From DASYLJ01 sp964404165 (GTDB lineage: Bacteria; Desulfobacterota; Binatia; DP-6), in NCBI GenBank assembly GCA_964404165.1, contig CAYOIZ010000006.1, positions 115,666-179,665 of the forward strand: DNA of 64,000 nt. The letters run 5' to 3'. The stretch's first letter is position 1; each line of letters starts with the position of its first letter. The translations under genes were made by a program, and so were the position numbers. Shown in pieces: positions 1-8,684 of this stretch. Below the pieces are notes generated by a model that did not search any database, was not told where the DNA came from, and was given only the letters and a program-made list of their open reading frames with translations.

Positions 1-1083
1 AATCTCACGCACGACAGCATCTTCGTCCGCGACATGAACGACGTCATCACCTACTGGAACCGGGGCGCGCAGAAGCTGTACGGCTGGACACCCGAGCAGG
101 CGATCGGCCGCAACGCCCATGAGCTCCTGCAGGCCGTCTACACCACGCCCATCGACGCGATTCGCGAGGAGCTGCTCCGCACCGACCGCTTCGACGGTGA
201 GGTCGACAAGACGACGGCCGACGGCACCCGGATCACGGTGGCGAGCCGATGGTCGCTACGTCGGAACGAGCAGGGACGCCCGGTGGCGATCCTGGAGACG
301 AACAACGACGTCACCGAGCACAAGCGAACGGAACGGCGGATACGCACCCTGAACGAGGACCTCGAGCAACGGACCAACGAGCTCGAGGCCACCAACAAGG
401 AGCTGGAAGCCTTCGCCTACTCCGTATCGCACGACCTGCGTGCTCCCCTGAGACACATGGTCGGATACGCCGAGCTCCTCCTCCGGACCGCCGGGTCCAC
501 GCTCGATGCCAAGCAGCACCGGTTCGTGACCTTGATCCTCGACGCCGCGAAACGGATGGGACAGCTCATCGACGATCTCCTGGCGTTCTCCAGAATCGGT
601 CGCGCCGAGACGCGAAAGACCCGCGTGAGCCTCGAGCCGCTCGTGCGGGACGCATTGGCCGAGGTCCAGCCGGAAGCCGACGGTCGCACGATCGACTGGA
701 CGGTCGGCACCCTGCCCGATCTGTACGTGGATCGCGCGATGGTGCGGCTCGTGCTGGTGAATCTGGTGTCGAACGCCGTCAAGTTCACGCGCACGCGCCC
801 CGACCCGAAAATCGAGATCGGATGCACGGACGGCTCGGACGGGGACGTGGTGATCTTCGTCCGGGACAACGGGGTCGGCTTCGACATGAAGTACGTGCAC
901 AAGCTGTTCGGCGTCTTCCAGCGGCTGCACACGACCGAGGCGTTCGAAGGGACCGGCATCGGGCTCGCCACGGTACAGCGAATCGTCCATCGTCACGGAG
1001 GCAGGGTCTGGGCCGAGAGTGCGGTCGGGCAAGGCGCCACCTTCTACGTGGCGCTGCCCAAACGATTGGAGTCGAACGCATGA
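1..1083 (+). CDS. PAS-domain sensor histidine kinase, 5' end cut by window
   Basis: The reading frame is open from base 1, so the gene starts upstream of the window. The visible part begins inside a PAS domain (FVRDMNDVITYWNRGAQKLY) followed by the PAC motif, then a coiled coil near residues 100-125 and a HisKA H-box (YSVSHDLRAPLRHM) whose His is the phosphorylation site. The C-terminus is a HATPase_c domain with N-box (LVLVNLVSNAVKFT), DNGVGFD and GTGIGLA. No membrane segment is visible in this part. The YSVSHDLRAPL type of H-box is common in phytochrome-like kinases. The stop overlaps the start of the next gene by ATGA, so kinase and regulator are translationally coupled. The sensed signal cannot be told. 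Confidence 0.93.
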   Translation, partial: NLTHDSIFVRDMNDVITYWNRGAQKLYGWTPEQAIGRNAHELLQAVYTTPIDAIREELLRTDRFDGEVDKTTADGTRITVASRWSLRRNEQGRPVAILETNNDVTEHKRTERRIRTLNEDLEQRTNELEATNKELEAFAYSVSHDLRAPLRHMVGYAELLLRTAGSTLDAKQHRFVTLILDAAKRMGQLIDDLLAFSRIGRAETRKTRVSLEPLVRDALAEVQPEADGRTIDWTVGTLPDLYVDRAMVRLVLVNLVSNAVKFTRTRPDPKIEIGCTDGSDGDVVIFVRDNGVGFDMKYVHKLFGVFQRLHTTEAFEGTGIGLATVQRIVHRHGGRVWAESAVGQGATFYVALPKRLESNA

Positions 1084-1538
1084 TCAACGTGGGACGCATC
1101 CTGATGGTGGAAGACGATCCGAACGACGTCGAGCTCACGCTCACGGCGCTCGGGGAGTACAACCTCGCCAACGAGGTCGTCGTCACGCGCGACGGGGAGG
1201 AGGCGCTCGACTACCTCCATTGTCGCGGCGCGTTCGCGGAACGCACGAGCGACAACCCCGCCGTGATGCTGCTCGACCTCAAGTTGCCGAAGGTCGACGG
1301 TCTCGAAGTGCTGCAGCAGGTCCGGGCCGACGAGAAGCTCAAGATGATTCCGGTGGTGGTGCTGACGTCCTCCCACGAGGAGCGGGACATGGTGGCCAGC
1401 TACGAGCTGGGCGTGAACGCCTACGTGGTGAAGCCGGTCGACTTCCACGAGTTCGTCAACGCCATCAAGGAGCTCGGCGTGTTCTGGGCCGTCATCAACC
1501 AGCCGCCGCCCGGCAGCATCCACAAGCGAGACGCCTAG
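1080..1538 (+). CDS. Rcp1-type single-domain response regulator
   Basis: A 152-residue stand-alone receiver domain. The acidic pair is E11/D12/D13 in LMVEDDPND, the phosphoacceptor is D66 in VMLLDLKLPK, the conserved Thr lies in VVVLTSS and the Lys in YVVKPVDF. There is no DNA-binding or enzymatic output domain. The length and the loop between beta-2 and beta-3 (YLHCRGAF) are those of the Rcp1 family that pairs with phytochrome-type kinases. It starts inside the stop codon of the kinase gene (ATGA), so the kinase just upstream is its likely phosphodonor. Such regulators act through protein-protein contact or pass phosphate on. The large kinase 18 nt downstream has its own receiver and is a candidate partner. 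Confidence 0.92.
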   Translation: MINVGRILMVEDDPNDVELTLTALGEYNLANEVVVTRDGEEALDYLHCRGAFAERTSDNPAVMLLDLKLPKVDGLEVLQQVRADEKLKMIPVVVLTSSHEERDMVASYELGVNAYVVKPVDFHEFVNAIKELGVFWAVINQPPPGSIHKRDA

Positions 1539-1556
1539 CCGGAGCATGCCGCGTCG

Positions 1557-4500
1557 ATGACATCGCCGTTGCGCATCCTGCATCTCGAGGACGACCCGGC
1601 CGACGCCGAGTTGATCCGAGCCGCTCTCGAGAGCGACGGCATCGTGGTCGACGTCGACCGTGTCGACACGCAGGCCGATTTCGTCGCCGCGCTCGAGCGG
1701 CGCGCCGTCGACGTCATCCTCGCCGATCACACCCTACCCGCCTTCGACGGCATGTCGGCGTTGCGAATCGCGCGGAACGATCGTCCGGACGTCCCGTTCA
1801 TCTTCGTCTCGGGGACGCTCGTCGAGGAGGTGGCGATCGAGGCCCTCAGGATCGGCGCGACCGACTACCTCTTGAAGGATCGACTCTCCAAGCTCGGGCC
1901 ATCGGTTCGGCGGGCGCTGCGCGAGGCGAACGAGCGCGTGGAACGCCTGCGCGCCGAGGCATTCCTCTCCGGAGAGAATCGGCTGCTCGAGATGATCGCC
2001 CGTGGGAATCCCCTCGCGATGATCCTCGACACCCTGTGTCGCCTGGTGGAGGAGCTGTCGCCCGGAGCCCTGGCGTCGATCCTGCTGCTCGACACGGACG
2101 GGCACCATCTCCGTCACGGCGCGGCGCCGAGTCTTCCGAAGAGCTACATCGACGCCATCGACGGCAGCCCCATCGGTCCTGCCGCCGGATCATGCGGCAC
2201 CGCAGCGTATCGCAACGCTCCCGTGATGGTCGCAGACATCGCGCACGATCCCCTGTGGGCCGACTATCGAGACCTGGCGCTCCAGCACGATCTCCGCGCG
2301 TGTTGGTCGACGCCCGTACGCTCGTCGGACGGACGGGTGCTGGCCACCTTCGCGATCTACTCGCGCGAGCCGCGGAGCCCCACGCCGGAGCAGCTCCAGA
2401 CGATCGAGCAGATCACCGACCTGGCGAGCATCGCGATCGAGCACAAGCGGTCGGAGGAGGAGCGCCAGGCCCACGTCTGGTTCCTGGAGCGCATGGATCA
2501 GGTCAACCGCGCCATCCAGGGCACGAACGATCTCGAGCAGATGTTGAGCGACGTGCTCGAGGCGGTGCTGTCGATCTTCGACTGCGATCGATCGTGGCTG
2601 GTCTATCCATGCGATCCGGCGGCGGTGTCGTGGAACGTGACGATGGAGCATGCGCGGCCCGAGTTTCCCGGTGCGTTCGCCCAGGGTCGCGATCTCCCCG
2701 TGTCGCACGAGCTCGCCACGACGTTCCGGCTCGTCAGGACGTCCAGCAGGCCGGTGCGATTCGGCCCGGGGTCGGAGCACCCCCTGCCGCCCGAGGCCGC
2801 GGCGCGGTTCAACCTCCGATCCATGATCGCGATGGTGGTCCGTCCCAAAGGCGACGAACCCTACATGCTGGGGCTGCACCAGTGCTCACACGCGCGCGGG
2901 TGGACCCCGCAGGAGGAACGGCTCTTCCAGGAGATGGGCCGACGCCTCGAGGATGCGCTGACCAGCTTGTTGATGTTTCGCAGCCTCGGGGAGAGCGAGC
3001 GCAAGCTGGAAGACGCCGAGCGACTCGCACACGTCGGCTACTGGGAGCGCGACCCGGAGACGAACGTCATCACGTGGTCGGACGAGACCTACCGGATCTT
3101 CGGGCTGCGGCCGCAGGAACGAGGCATGGACCGGGCGCAATGGGGCGAGCTGGTCCACGTCGACGACCAGCCGATGGTCGACGCCGTCGCCGCGGACGCA
3201 CTGCTCGGTCGCAGGCGCTACGACGTCGAGTACCGGGTCGTCCGGCCGAACGGCGAGGTGCGATTCGTCCACAGCCAGGGCGAAGTGATGATGGGTGATG
3301 CGGGTCGGCCGCGGCGCATGTTCGGCACCGTCCAGGACATCACCGACCGCAAACGGGCCGAGCGTCGCCTCATGGCACAGCACACCATCACCCAGATCCT
3401 GGCGGAGGCGCCGACGCTCGAGGACGCGGCGCCGGGACTCCTGCAGGCGATGTGCGCGTGTCTCGCCGCCGACCTGAGCGCGTTGTGGCGCACCGACCGG
3501 GATGCCGGCGTCCTGCGCTGCGTGGAGATCTGGCACACGGCGTCGTTCTCCGATCCGGACTTCGTGGCCGCCACCCGCGCGCTCACGTTCGCCCCGGGGG
3601 TCGGACTCCCGGGGCGCGTCTGGGCCGCACGCGAGCCGGCGTACATTCCCGACGTCGTCCGCGACGCGAACTTCGTGCGGGCCCCCATCGCCGCGCGCGG
3701 ACGGGTGCGCACCGCCTTCGCGTTCCCCATCACGCTGCGCGGCGAGATCCTGGGGATCATGGAGTTCTTCAACCACGAGTTGCGCGAGCCCGACGAGCAC
3801 GTGCTCGAGATGATGACGACGATCGGCAGTCAGATCGGGCAGTTCATCGAGCGCAAGCAGGCCGAGGAGGCGTTGCGCCACGCCCAGGCGGAGCTGGCCC
3901 GCGTCACCCGTGTGGCCACCCTGGGCGAGCTCACGGCCTCGATCGCACACGAGATCAACCAACCGCTGGCCGCGGTAGTGAACAACGCCGGCGCCTGCCT
4001 GGAGTGGCTCGCCGTCCCGAACCTGGAGGAGGCTCGCGAGGCGGCCGCGTTCGTCGTCGAGGACGCCCAGCGGGCTGGCGAGATCATCCATCGCATCCGC
4101 GCGCTCGCCCAGAAGGCCCCCCCACGCCGGGACTGGGTCGACGTGAAGGACACGATCCTCGAGGTCACCGCGTTGGCGCGGCGCGAAGTGCACGGCAACG
4201 GGGTGTCGCTCCAGATCCGCCTCGACGACGATCTGCCCCGGATCCTGGGCGACCGCATCCAATTGCAGCAGGTCGTGCTCAATCTCGTGGTCAACGCCCT
4301 CGAATCGATGAGCGAAAGCGATGCCGCCGCGCGAGAGCTGCTGATCGGGTGTGCCAGAGACGGCGCCGAGCGCGTGCTGGTCACGGTGCAGGATTCTGGT
4401 CCCGGACTGCATCCGGACTCGACCCGACGCGTCTTCGAGCCCTTCTTCACGACCAAGGCGAACGGCATGGGCATGGGCCTCGCCATCTGCCGTTCGATCG

Positions 4501-4598
4501 TCGAGGCGCACGGCGGCAAGCTCTGGGCGACGGCGAGCGCCCCGCAGGGTGCGGTGTTCCAGTTCACGCTGCCGATCGGCAGCGACGCCACGGTGTGA
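1557..4598 (+). CDS. REC-GAF-GAF-PAS-GAF histidine kinase (1013 aa)
   Basis: A cytoplasmic multi-sensor kinase. The N-terminal receiver domain (residues 1-125) has D57 in VILADHTLP as phosphoacceptor. Two GAF-like regions follow (about 140-300 and 320-480), then a PAS/PAC domain (about 490-610, ending at ITDRKRAERRL), a third GAF domain (about 620-760) and a HisKA/HATPase_c core. The H-box is IAHEINQPLAAV with His at residue 798, and the ATP site has LNLVVNALES, DSGPGL and GMGMGLAIC. No transmembrane segments are seen. An N-terminal receiver on a kinase suggests it takes phosphate from an upstream element, here the kinase/Rcp1 pair. The IAHEINQPLAA form of H-box is typical of NtrB/FixL-like kinases. 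Confidence 0.92.
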   Translation: MTSPLRILHLEDDPADAELIRAALESDGIVVDVDRVDTQADFVAALERRAVDVILADHTLPAFDGMSALRIARNDRPDVPFIFVSGTLVEEVAIEALRIGATDYLLKDRLSKLGPSVRRALREANERVERLRAEAFLSGENRLLEMIARGNPLAMILDTLCRLVEELSPGALASILLLDTDGHHLRHGAAPSLPKSYIDAIDGSPIGPAAGSCGTAAYRNAPVMVADIAHDPLWADYRDLALQHDLRACWSTPVRSSDGRVLATFAIYSREPRSPTPEQLQTIEQITDLASIAIEHKRSEEERQAHVWFLERMDQVNRAIQGTNDLEQMLSDVLEAVLSIFDCDRSWLVYPCDPAAVSWNVTMEHARPEFPGAFAQGRDLPVSHELATTFRLVRTSSRPVRFGPGSEHPLPPEAAARFNLRSMIAMVVRPKGDEPYMLGLHQCSHARGWTPQEERLFQEMGRRLEDALTSLLMFRSLGESERKLEDAERLAHVGYWERDPETNVITWSDETYRIFGLRPQERGMDRAQWGELVHVDDQPMVDAVAADALLGRRRYDVEYRVVRPNGEVRFVHSQGEVMMGDAGRPRRMFGTVQDITDRKRAERRLMAQHTITQILAEAPTLEDAAPGLLQAMCACLAADLSALWRTDRDAGVLRCVEIWHTASFSDPDFVAATRALTFAPGVGLPGRVWAAREPAYIPDVVRDANFVRAPIAARGRVRTAFAFPITLRGEILGIMEFFNHELREPDEHVLEMMTTIGSQIGQFIERKQAEEALRHAQAELARVTRVATLGELTASIAHEINQPLAAVVNNAGACLEWLAVPNLEEAREAAAFVVEDAQRAGEIIHRIRALAQKAPPRRDWVDVKDTILEVTALARREVHGNGVSLQIRLDDDLPRILGDRIQLQQVVLNLVVNALESMSESDAAARELLIGCARDGAERVLVTVQDSGPGLHPDSTRRVFEPFFTTKANGMGMGLAICRSIVEAHGGKLWATASAPQGAVFQFTLPIGSDATV

Positions 4599-4640
4599 CC
4601 GCGGCTGGCAGTGCGTCGAGTCACGGGCGATAAGGCCGCC

Positions 4641-4871
4641 ATGTCGAAGCGCACCCGCACCCTGATTGCGATCGGCGCCATCGAGCTCCTGCTGGCAGGC
4701 CTCTGGCTCTGGCTCGCGGGCACCGTGGCCGCCAACCCCGATCGCGCGTCACCCGACGCGCAGAAGGTGATCGGCGAGACCATCGGCGCGGCGATGGGCG
4801 TACTCGCCGGCCTCGCCATCCCGCTGTATCTGCTGGCGCGCAAGAACGATCTGAAGGACGGCGGGCAGTAG
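4641..4871 (+). CDS. small two-helix membrane protein
   Basis: A 76-residue protein starting at MSKRTRTL. An in-frame Met ten codons earlier lies in less coding-like sequence. It has two hydrophobic stretches, about residues 8-30 (AIGAIELLLAGLWLWLAG) and 52-68 (GVLAGLAIPLYLLA), joined by a polar loop. The layout suggests an inner-membrane protein with both ends in the cytoplasm, where the tail KNDLKDGGQ would lie. It is 42 nt after the sensor kinase on the same strand and could be co-transcribed. I do not recognise a family. Confidence 0.6.
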   Translation: MSKRTRTLIAIGAIELLLAGLWLWLAGTVAANPDRASPDAQKVIGETIGAAMGVLAGLAIPLYLLARKNDLKDGGQ

Positions 4872-4874
4872 GCG

Positions 4875-6521
4875 CTAGCGACGCGCGCCCTTCGCACACC
4901 AGCGGAACCGGCCCCCCGGCCGACCGGTCCCACATGTCGTCGCCGCGCCCGCCGCGTCCGGCCGGACGTTCGTCTTGAGCAGCGCCACCAGGTACGGGTT
5001 CCACACCGACACGTTCCAGAAGACGTCGAGGCCGCCCGCACCGTCGGCGCGCGTGTAGGCCTCGATGATGTTCGGCCCGTAGAGGATGCCGGTGTCGAGG
5101 TTCGCACCCACCGACGGACACCCCGGCAGGAAGTAGTCGAGCGGCCGCGTCGGATCGCTCGGTGCGCAGACGGCGGGCGGCTGGTCCGTGCACGCCGGGT
5201 GGAAGATGTACCCGCCCGGCCCGAACGGATCGCCGGCGACCACAGGGCTTCCCGGATCGAGGTGGACGACGGGCGGGCTCCACGGTCCCCAGGGATGATC
5301 GGCGAAGCGCACCATGATCGGGCCTGCCGTCGCGTCCGGACCGAGCCCGCCGCTCACGCTCGACCCGCCGCCGCCGTAGAGCATCATCCATGTGTTCACG
5401 GGCGGGCCGAGCCAGCTGACCTCGGTCTGGTTGGGATTCGGCAGATCGTCGTCCGGGTTGCCGTCGACGACGCCGTCCATGGACAGCGCCTTCGCGCGCG
5501 ACTCGTGTCGCGTCCAGACCGGCTCGCCGTCGGCGCGCACGCCGGTGAAGTAGCGCGGCCGGAGCTGGACGGCGCCGGCGCGATTCCGGCGGATCGGCAG
5601 GCGGTGCACCATCAGGTACATGTGCGCCTGGCGACCGGGCTGCACGTCGTAGCCGGGCCGGCCCCAGATGAAGACCGCGCCGGGCCCGGTGGTGTAGTCG
5701 TTGCCACACGCGCCACCGGAGAAGCAGCGGACGGTGGTGGCCGTCACGTCGATGAACTTGTTGGACGCGATCGTGCCGGCGTCGCGGTAGTCGGAGGGTC
5801 GCTCGGCGTCCTGGATGCCGACGTGGGTGTGGTACGCGGCCATCGCCGGCAGGCTCGCCGAGGTGCCGTCGTTCTGCGAGCTGTCGGGATCGATGCAGAT
5901 GCCGGTGGGGCTCGGCTCGCAGCGCTCACCGACGCCGCATCCGGCACCGGTGGCCAGATCGCACGGCGCGTCCCAGCCGAGGCTCGGCGGGGTGCAGATG
6001 CCGACGTCCTGACTGCACGTGAGGTGGTCGTAGGGGCGGCAGGACGGCTTGCCGCGCCGGACACGACAGCGGACGAGGTCGATGAGACCGAAGAGCGTCA
6101 CCGCGTCGGTACCGTCGCTGAACGCGGTGAGCGGGGTCTTGTTGTACCCCATCACCTGCGACTCGCCGTCGGTGAAGAGACGGATGCGCGCAAACTCGTT
6201 CGGCGCGTCGGGATCGGTGACGACGGTCAGGAGCGGCAGGCCCGACGCGGGCAGCGCCAGCGGCAGCGTCACCTGGGAGTCGTCGTTGTGCGGCAGCGGA
6301 TCGCAGGGCGACCGCGGGTGCGGCCAGGTATCGCCGAAGAGCATGAAGTGCCGGCCGCGATGCGCGAACGTCCAGCCGAGGTCGGTGCCGTAGAAGCGCA
6401 CGCCGGCCGGTTCGACCACGGAGCCGGGCCCCGCGATCGACCCGAGGAACTGCGGCGGGGTGACCAGCTGGGCGAGCGACGGGAAGGCACAGGCGACGAC
6501 CAGCGCGAGCACACGCAGCAT
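4875..6521 (-). CDS. secreted DUF4185-type protein
   Basis: A 548-residue exported protein. The signal peptide (MLRVLALVVACAFPSLAQ) is cut around residues 18-20. The mature part has the beta-propeller-like pattern of the DUF4185 family: FYGTDLGWTF and HFMLFGDTWPH near the start, then GPAVFIWGRPGY and WMMLYGGGGSS, and IIEAYTRADG near the end. Members resemble glycoside-hydrolase-like five-bladed propellers, but no activity is established that I know of. Many cysteines in the insert at about residues 150-230 suggest disulfides. It converges with the small membrane protein gene (3 nt between stops). Confident on family, no function assigned. Confidence 0.78.
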   Translation of the reverse strand: MLRVLALVVACAFPSLAQLVTPPQFLGSIAGPGSVVEPAGVRFYGTDLGWTFAHRGRHFMLFGDTWPHPRSPCDPLPHNDDSQVTLPLALPASGLPLLTVVTDPDAPNEFARIRLFTDGESQVMGYNKTPLTAFSDGTDAVTLFGLIDLVRCRVRRGKPSCRPYDHLTCSQDVGICTPPSLGWDAPCDLATGAGCGVGERCEPSPTGICIDPDSSQNDGTSASLPAMAAYHTHVGIQDAERPSDYRDAGTIASNKFIDVTATTVRCFSGGACGNDYTTGPGAVFIWGRPGYDVQPGRQAHMYLMVHRLPIRRNRAGAVQLRPRYFTGVRADGEPVWTRHESRAKALSMDGVVDGNPDDDLPNPNQTEVSWLGPPVNTWMMLYGGGGSSVSGGLGPDATAGPIMVRFADHPWGPWSPPVVHLDPGSPVVAGDPFGPGGYIFHPACTDQPPAVCAPSDPTRPLDYFLPGCPSVGANLDTGILYGPNIIEAYTRADGAGGLDVFWNVSVWNPYLVALLKTNVRPDAAGAATTCGTGRPGGRFRWCAKGARR

Positions 6522-6596
6522 GTCTCATCGCTAGGTCGGCCGGCTGGAAGGTGTCAATGTGGATTCGGCGCCTGAGCCGGTCGAGCCCGGCTGGCG

Positions 6597-6626
6597 ACGT
6601 TTCCGTCATCATCACTGCGGAAACGT
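6597..6626. promoter_or_regulatory. 9-bp inverted repeat upstream of CMD gene
   Basis: Perfect arms ACGTTTCCG and CGGAAACGT are separated by 12 nt, about 70 nt upstream of the CMD start. It lies in the divergent spacer between the DUF4185 gene and the CMD gene. Two half-sites about two helical turns centre to centre are compatible with a dimeric regulator. No regulator is encoded nearby, so operator function is inferred. Confidence 0.4.
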
Positions 6627-6696
6627 GCGGCTCCCCTCGACTATCACCACGTCGTGTGGTCGCTGATGCCTGCGCCACGAGCGAAAGGAGTCCCCC

Positions 6697-7359
6697 ATGC
6701 CGCGCCTGCGCCAGGTCGCCCGTCACGAGACCACCGATGCCCTCGTGCTCCAGATGTACGATCACCTGTTCGGCACCCGCGATCCGGTCGCGGAGCCGGG
6801 CACGGCCACCGGCACACCCGGCGACTGGTGGACCGTCTTCGCACTGGTGCCGGACGTGTTCCGTCACGCCGTGCAGGGGTTCGGCCTCTACCGCAGCCCG
6901 CGCCGGCTGCTCGACCCGGTGTTGCGGGAGCTGGGCCAGACCCGTGCCGGGTGGGCGCGGGGCAGCCAGTTCGTGTTCTCGCAGCACTGCAAGAGCTGTC
7001 GTGCGCTCGGCATGAGCGAGGAGATGATCGCGGCCATCCCGTCGTGGGCGGCGAGCGATCTGTTCACGCCCGCGCAGCGCGCGGTACTGGCCTACACCGA
7101 CTGCCTCGTGCTCGACGGTGGGCGTGTGCCCGACGGCGTGTTCGCGGCGCTGCGCGCACATCTCGGCGACGAGCAGATTCTCGAGCTCACCTACATCACC
7201 GCGTTGTACGACATGCATGCGGTGATGAGCCGGGCGCTGCGTCTCGAGTTCGACGACCGCGACGAGCCGATCGTGGAGGTCGCCGCGCCCGAGGGGTTCA
7301 CCGGGGTCGACGTGGGGGCGGCGATCAGCCGACCGGGACCCGACGAACGGACGTCGTGA
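6697..7359 (+). CDS. carboxymuconolactone decarboxylase / AhpD-fold protein
   Basis: A 220-residue all-helical protein of the CMD/AhpD family. The family motif is present as FSQHCKSCRALGMSEEMI, with the CxxC pair at C98 and C101, and the second conserved stretch is FTPAQRAVLAYTDCLV. AhpD-type members use the CxxC as a peroxidase or peroxiredoxin-reducing thiol pair, while gamma-carboxymuconolactone decarboxylases lack it. A thiol peroxidase-like role is therefore more likely than ring-cleavage metabolism. The start is fixed by a strong Shine-Dalgarno (AAAGGAG, 7 nt before ATG). A convergent SnoaL gene ends 2 nt after its stop. Confidence 0.85.
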   Translation: MPRLRQVARHETTDALVLQMYDHLFGTRDPVAEPGTATGTPGDWWTVFALVPDVFRHAVQGFGLYRSPRRLLDPVLRELGQTRAGWARGSQFVFSQHCKSCRALGMSEEMIAAIPSWAASDLFTPAQRAVLAYTDCLVLDGGRVPDGVFAALRAHLGDEQILELTYITALYDMHAVMSRALRLEFDDRDEPIVEVAAPEGFTGVDVGAAISRPGPDERTS

Positions 7360-7361
7360 TC

Positions 7362-7820
7362 TCAGGCACCGGCGCCGCGCGCGCGGACGAACGCCATCTC
7401 GCAGCGACGGTGGGCGATGCGCCAGCCGTCCGGGGTGCGCACGAAGCGGTCGTGATACTCGCCGACGTACTTCGGGTGCCCCGCCGGCGCGGGCCGCTCC
7501 GCGGCGCCGCTCGTCGAATCGTGGCGGTAGTTGACGAGATACGAGAGGCCGGTCGCCTCGTCGGGGCCACGCATGGTGATCGCCACGTTGGTGCAGACGT
7601 GGCGCGACGTCCGGCGGACGACGCCCTGCCTGGCGAGGAAGCCGGCACGGATCGCCTCCTGGCCCACCATGCGGACACCCTCGGCCTCCCAGATCCCGTC
7701 GCCGGTGAAGAGCTCGGCGATGCGCGCCGCCTCCCCGAAGTCGACGAAGTGGGTGTAGTCGACGACGAGGCGCTCGCACGCGCGCTCGTCGAGCAGCTGG
7801 GCCATGGGATCGGTCGGCAT
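7362..7820 (-). CDS. SnoaL / NTF2-like protein
   Basis: A 152-residue protein of the SnoaL-like fold. The N-terminal helix ERLVVDYTHFVDFGEAARI precedes the conserved LFTGDGIWEAEG, then GQEAIRAGF, and the sheet ends with YHDRFVRTPDGWRIAHRR. Family members are cone-shaped alpha+beta proteins acting as ketosteroid-isomerase-like enzymes, polyketide cyclases, or dehydratase and dioxygenase subunits. The D/H pair seen here does not decide between them. The start at MPTDPMAQ gives the usual family length; longer in-frame extensions upstream run into sequence read as coding on the other strand. Confidence 0.82.
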   Translation of the reverse strand: MPTDPMAQLLDERACERLVVDYTHFVDFGEAARIAELFTGDGIWEAEGVRMVGQEAIRAGFLARQGVVRRTSRHVCTNVAITMRGPDEATGLSYLVNYRHDSTSGAAERPAPAGHPKYVGEYHDRFVRTPDGWRIAHRRCEMAFVRARGAGA

Positions 7821-7922
7821 CTGCGGGGCGTATCCGACGGGCACGGGCGGGGACAAGCCGCCCCACGTCGGCCTTGCCCCCGCGGTGCCCCTCCGTGGTA
7901 GTGGGAGCGGACGCGAGTCGAC

Positions 7923-8684
7923 ATGGCCGACACCCCGAAGAGCCCGACCCCAGCGCAGCCGCCCACGGGCATCCCGACGCGTTTCCCGTGGCACGCCTAC
8001 GTCGTGCTGCTGCGGCCGAGCCAGATCGCACGCGCGCTCGACGCCATCCGCACGGCCCGCGTCGTCGACCCCGTGCCGACGCTCTTCCAGATCGAGCTCG
8101 GCGTCCTGCGCATGTGGCACCGCATCCTGTTCCGCCCGGACACCATCGGCACCACGTCCGATTTCCCGGTGCGTGACGACCGCTGGGCGCGCATGCTCGA
8201 GAAGCGGTGGTTCCGCTTTCCGTTCCTGCTGCGCGAAGGGTCGGTCGTGCCCTGGGATCTGTCGGGCCTGCTCAGCACCCCGCAGCGGCTGATGACGCAT
8301 CTTCTGGGAACGCACCACGACGGCCTGCAGTTCGTCTACGACATGCAGATGCTCACCGCCTATCCGGGGGCGCTGCAGGAGCTGCGGGACCGTGCCCGCG
8401 ACGTCGTCGAGCACGACACACCGCGCACGCGCTGGCTGCGCAACCTGTGCGTCTACGAGCGCTACCACGAGACCCTCCTCGACGTCGTCGAGCGTGCCGT
8501 GCAGGACGGCATCAGCCTGCCGCCCGAGCAGGCTGCCGATCCCGACATCTCGTTCACAGCCTACCTGCGCTGGTGCGCGCTGCAGCCGGCGACCCCGCGC
8601 GAGGTATGGCGCGCCTGGCGCGACGGGCGCTTCACCTTCGCGCCCGGCCTGCTGCCCTCGTCGCCCCTCGCTGCCGGCCGATGA
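7923..8684 (+). CDS. uncharacterised protein, 253 aa
   Basis: I do not recognise a family. The protein is cytoplasmic by appearance (no signal peptide or membrane helix), rich in Arg and Trp and mostly helical. Notable stretches are WHRILFRPDTIGTTSDFP near residue 60, RLMTHLLGTHHDGLQFVYDM around residues 120-140 and LCVYERYHETLLDVVERAV near 180. Codon third positions are strongly G/C, supporting real coding. Its stop overlaps the next start by ATGA, so the two unknown proteins are probably made together and may act together. Neighbouring SnoaL and CMD genes hint at small-molecule metabolism, but nothing in the sequence shows it. Confidence 0.7.
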   Translation: MADTPKSPTPAQPPTGIPTRFPWHAYVVLLRPSQIARALDAIRTARVVDPVPTLFQIELGVLRMWHRILFRPDTIGTTSDFPVRDDRWARMLEKRWFRFPFLLREGSVVPWDLSGLLSTPQRLMTHLLGTHHDGLQFVYDMQMLTAYPGALQELRDRARDVVEHDTPRTRWLRNLCVYERYHETLLDVVERAVQDGISLPPEQAADPDISFTAYLRWCALQPATPREVWRAWRDGRFTFAPGLLPSSPLAAGR

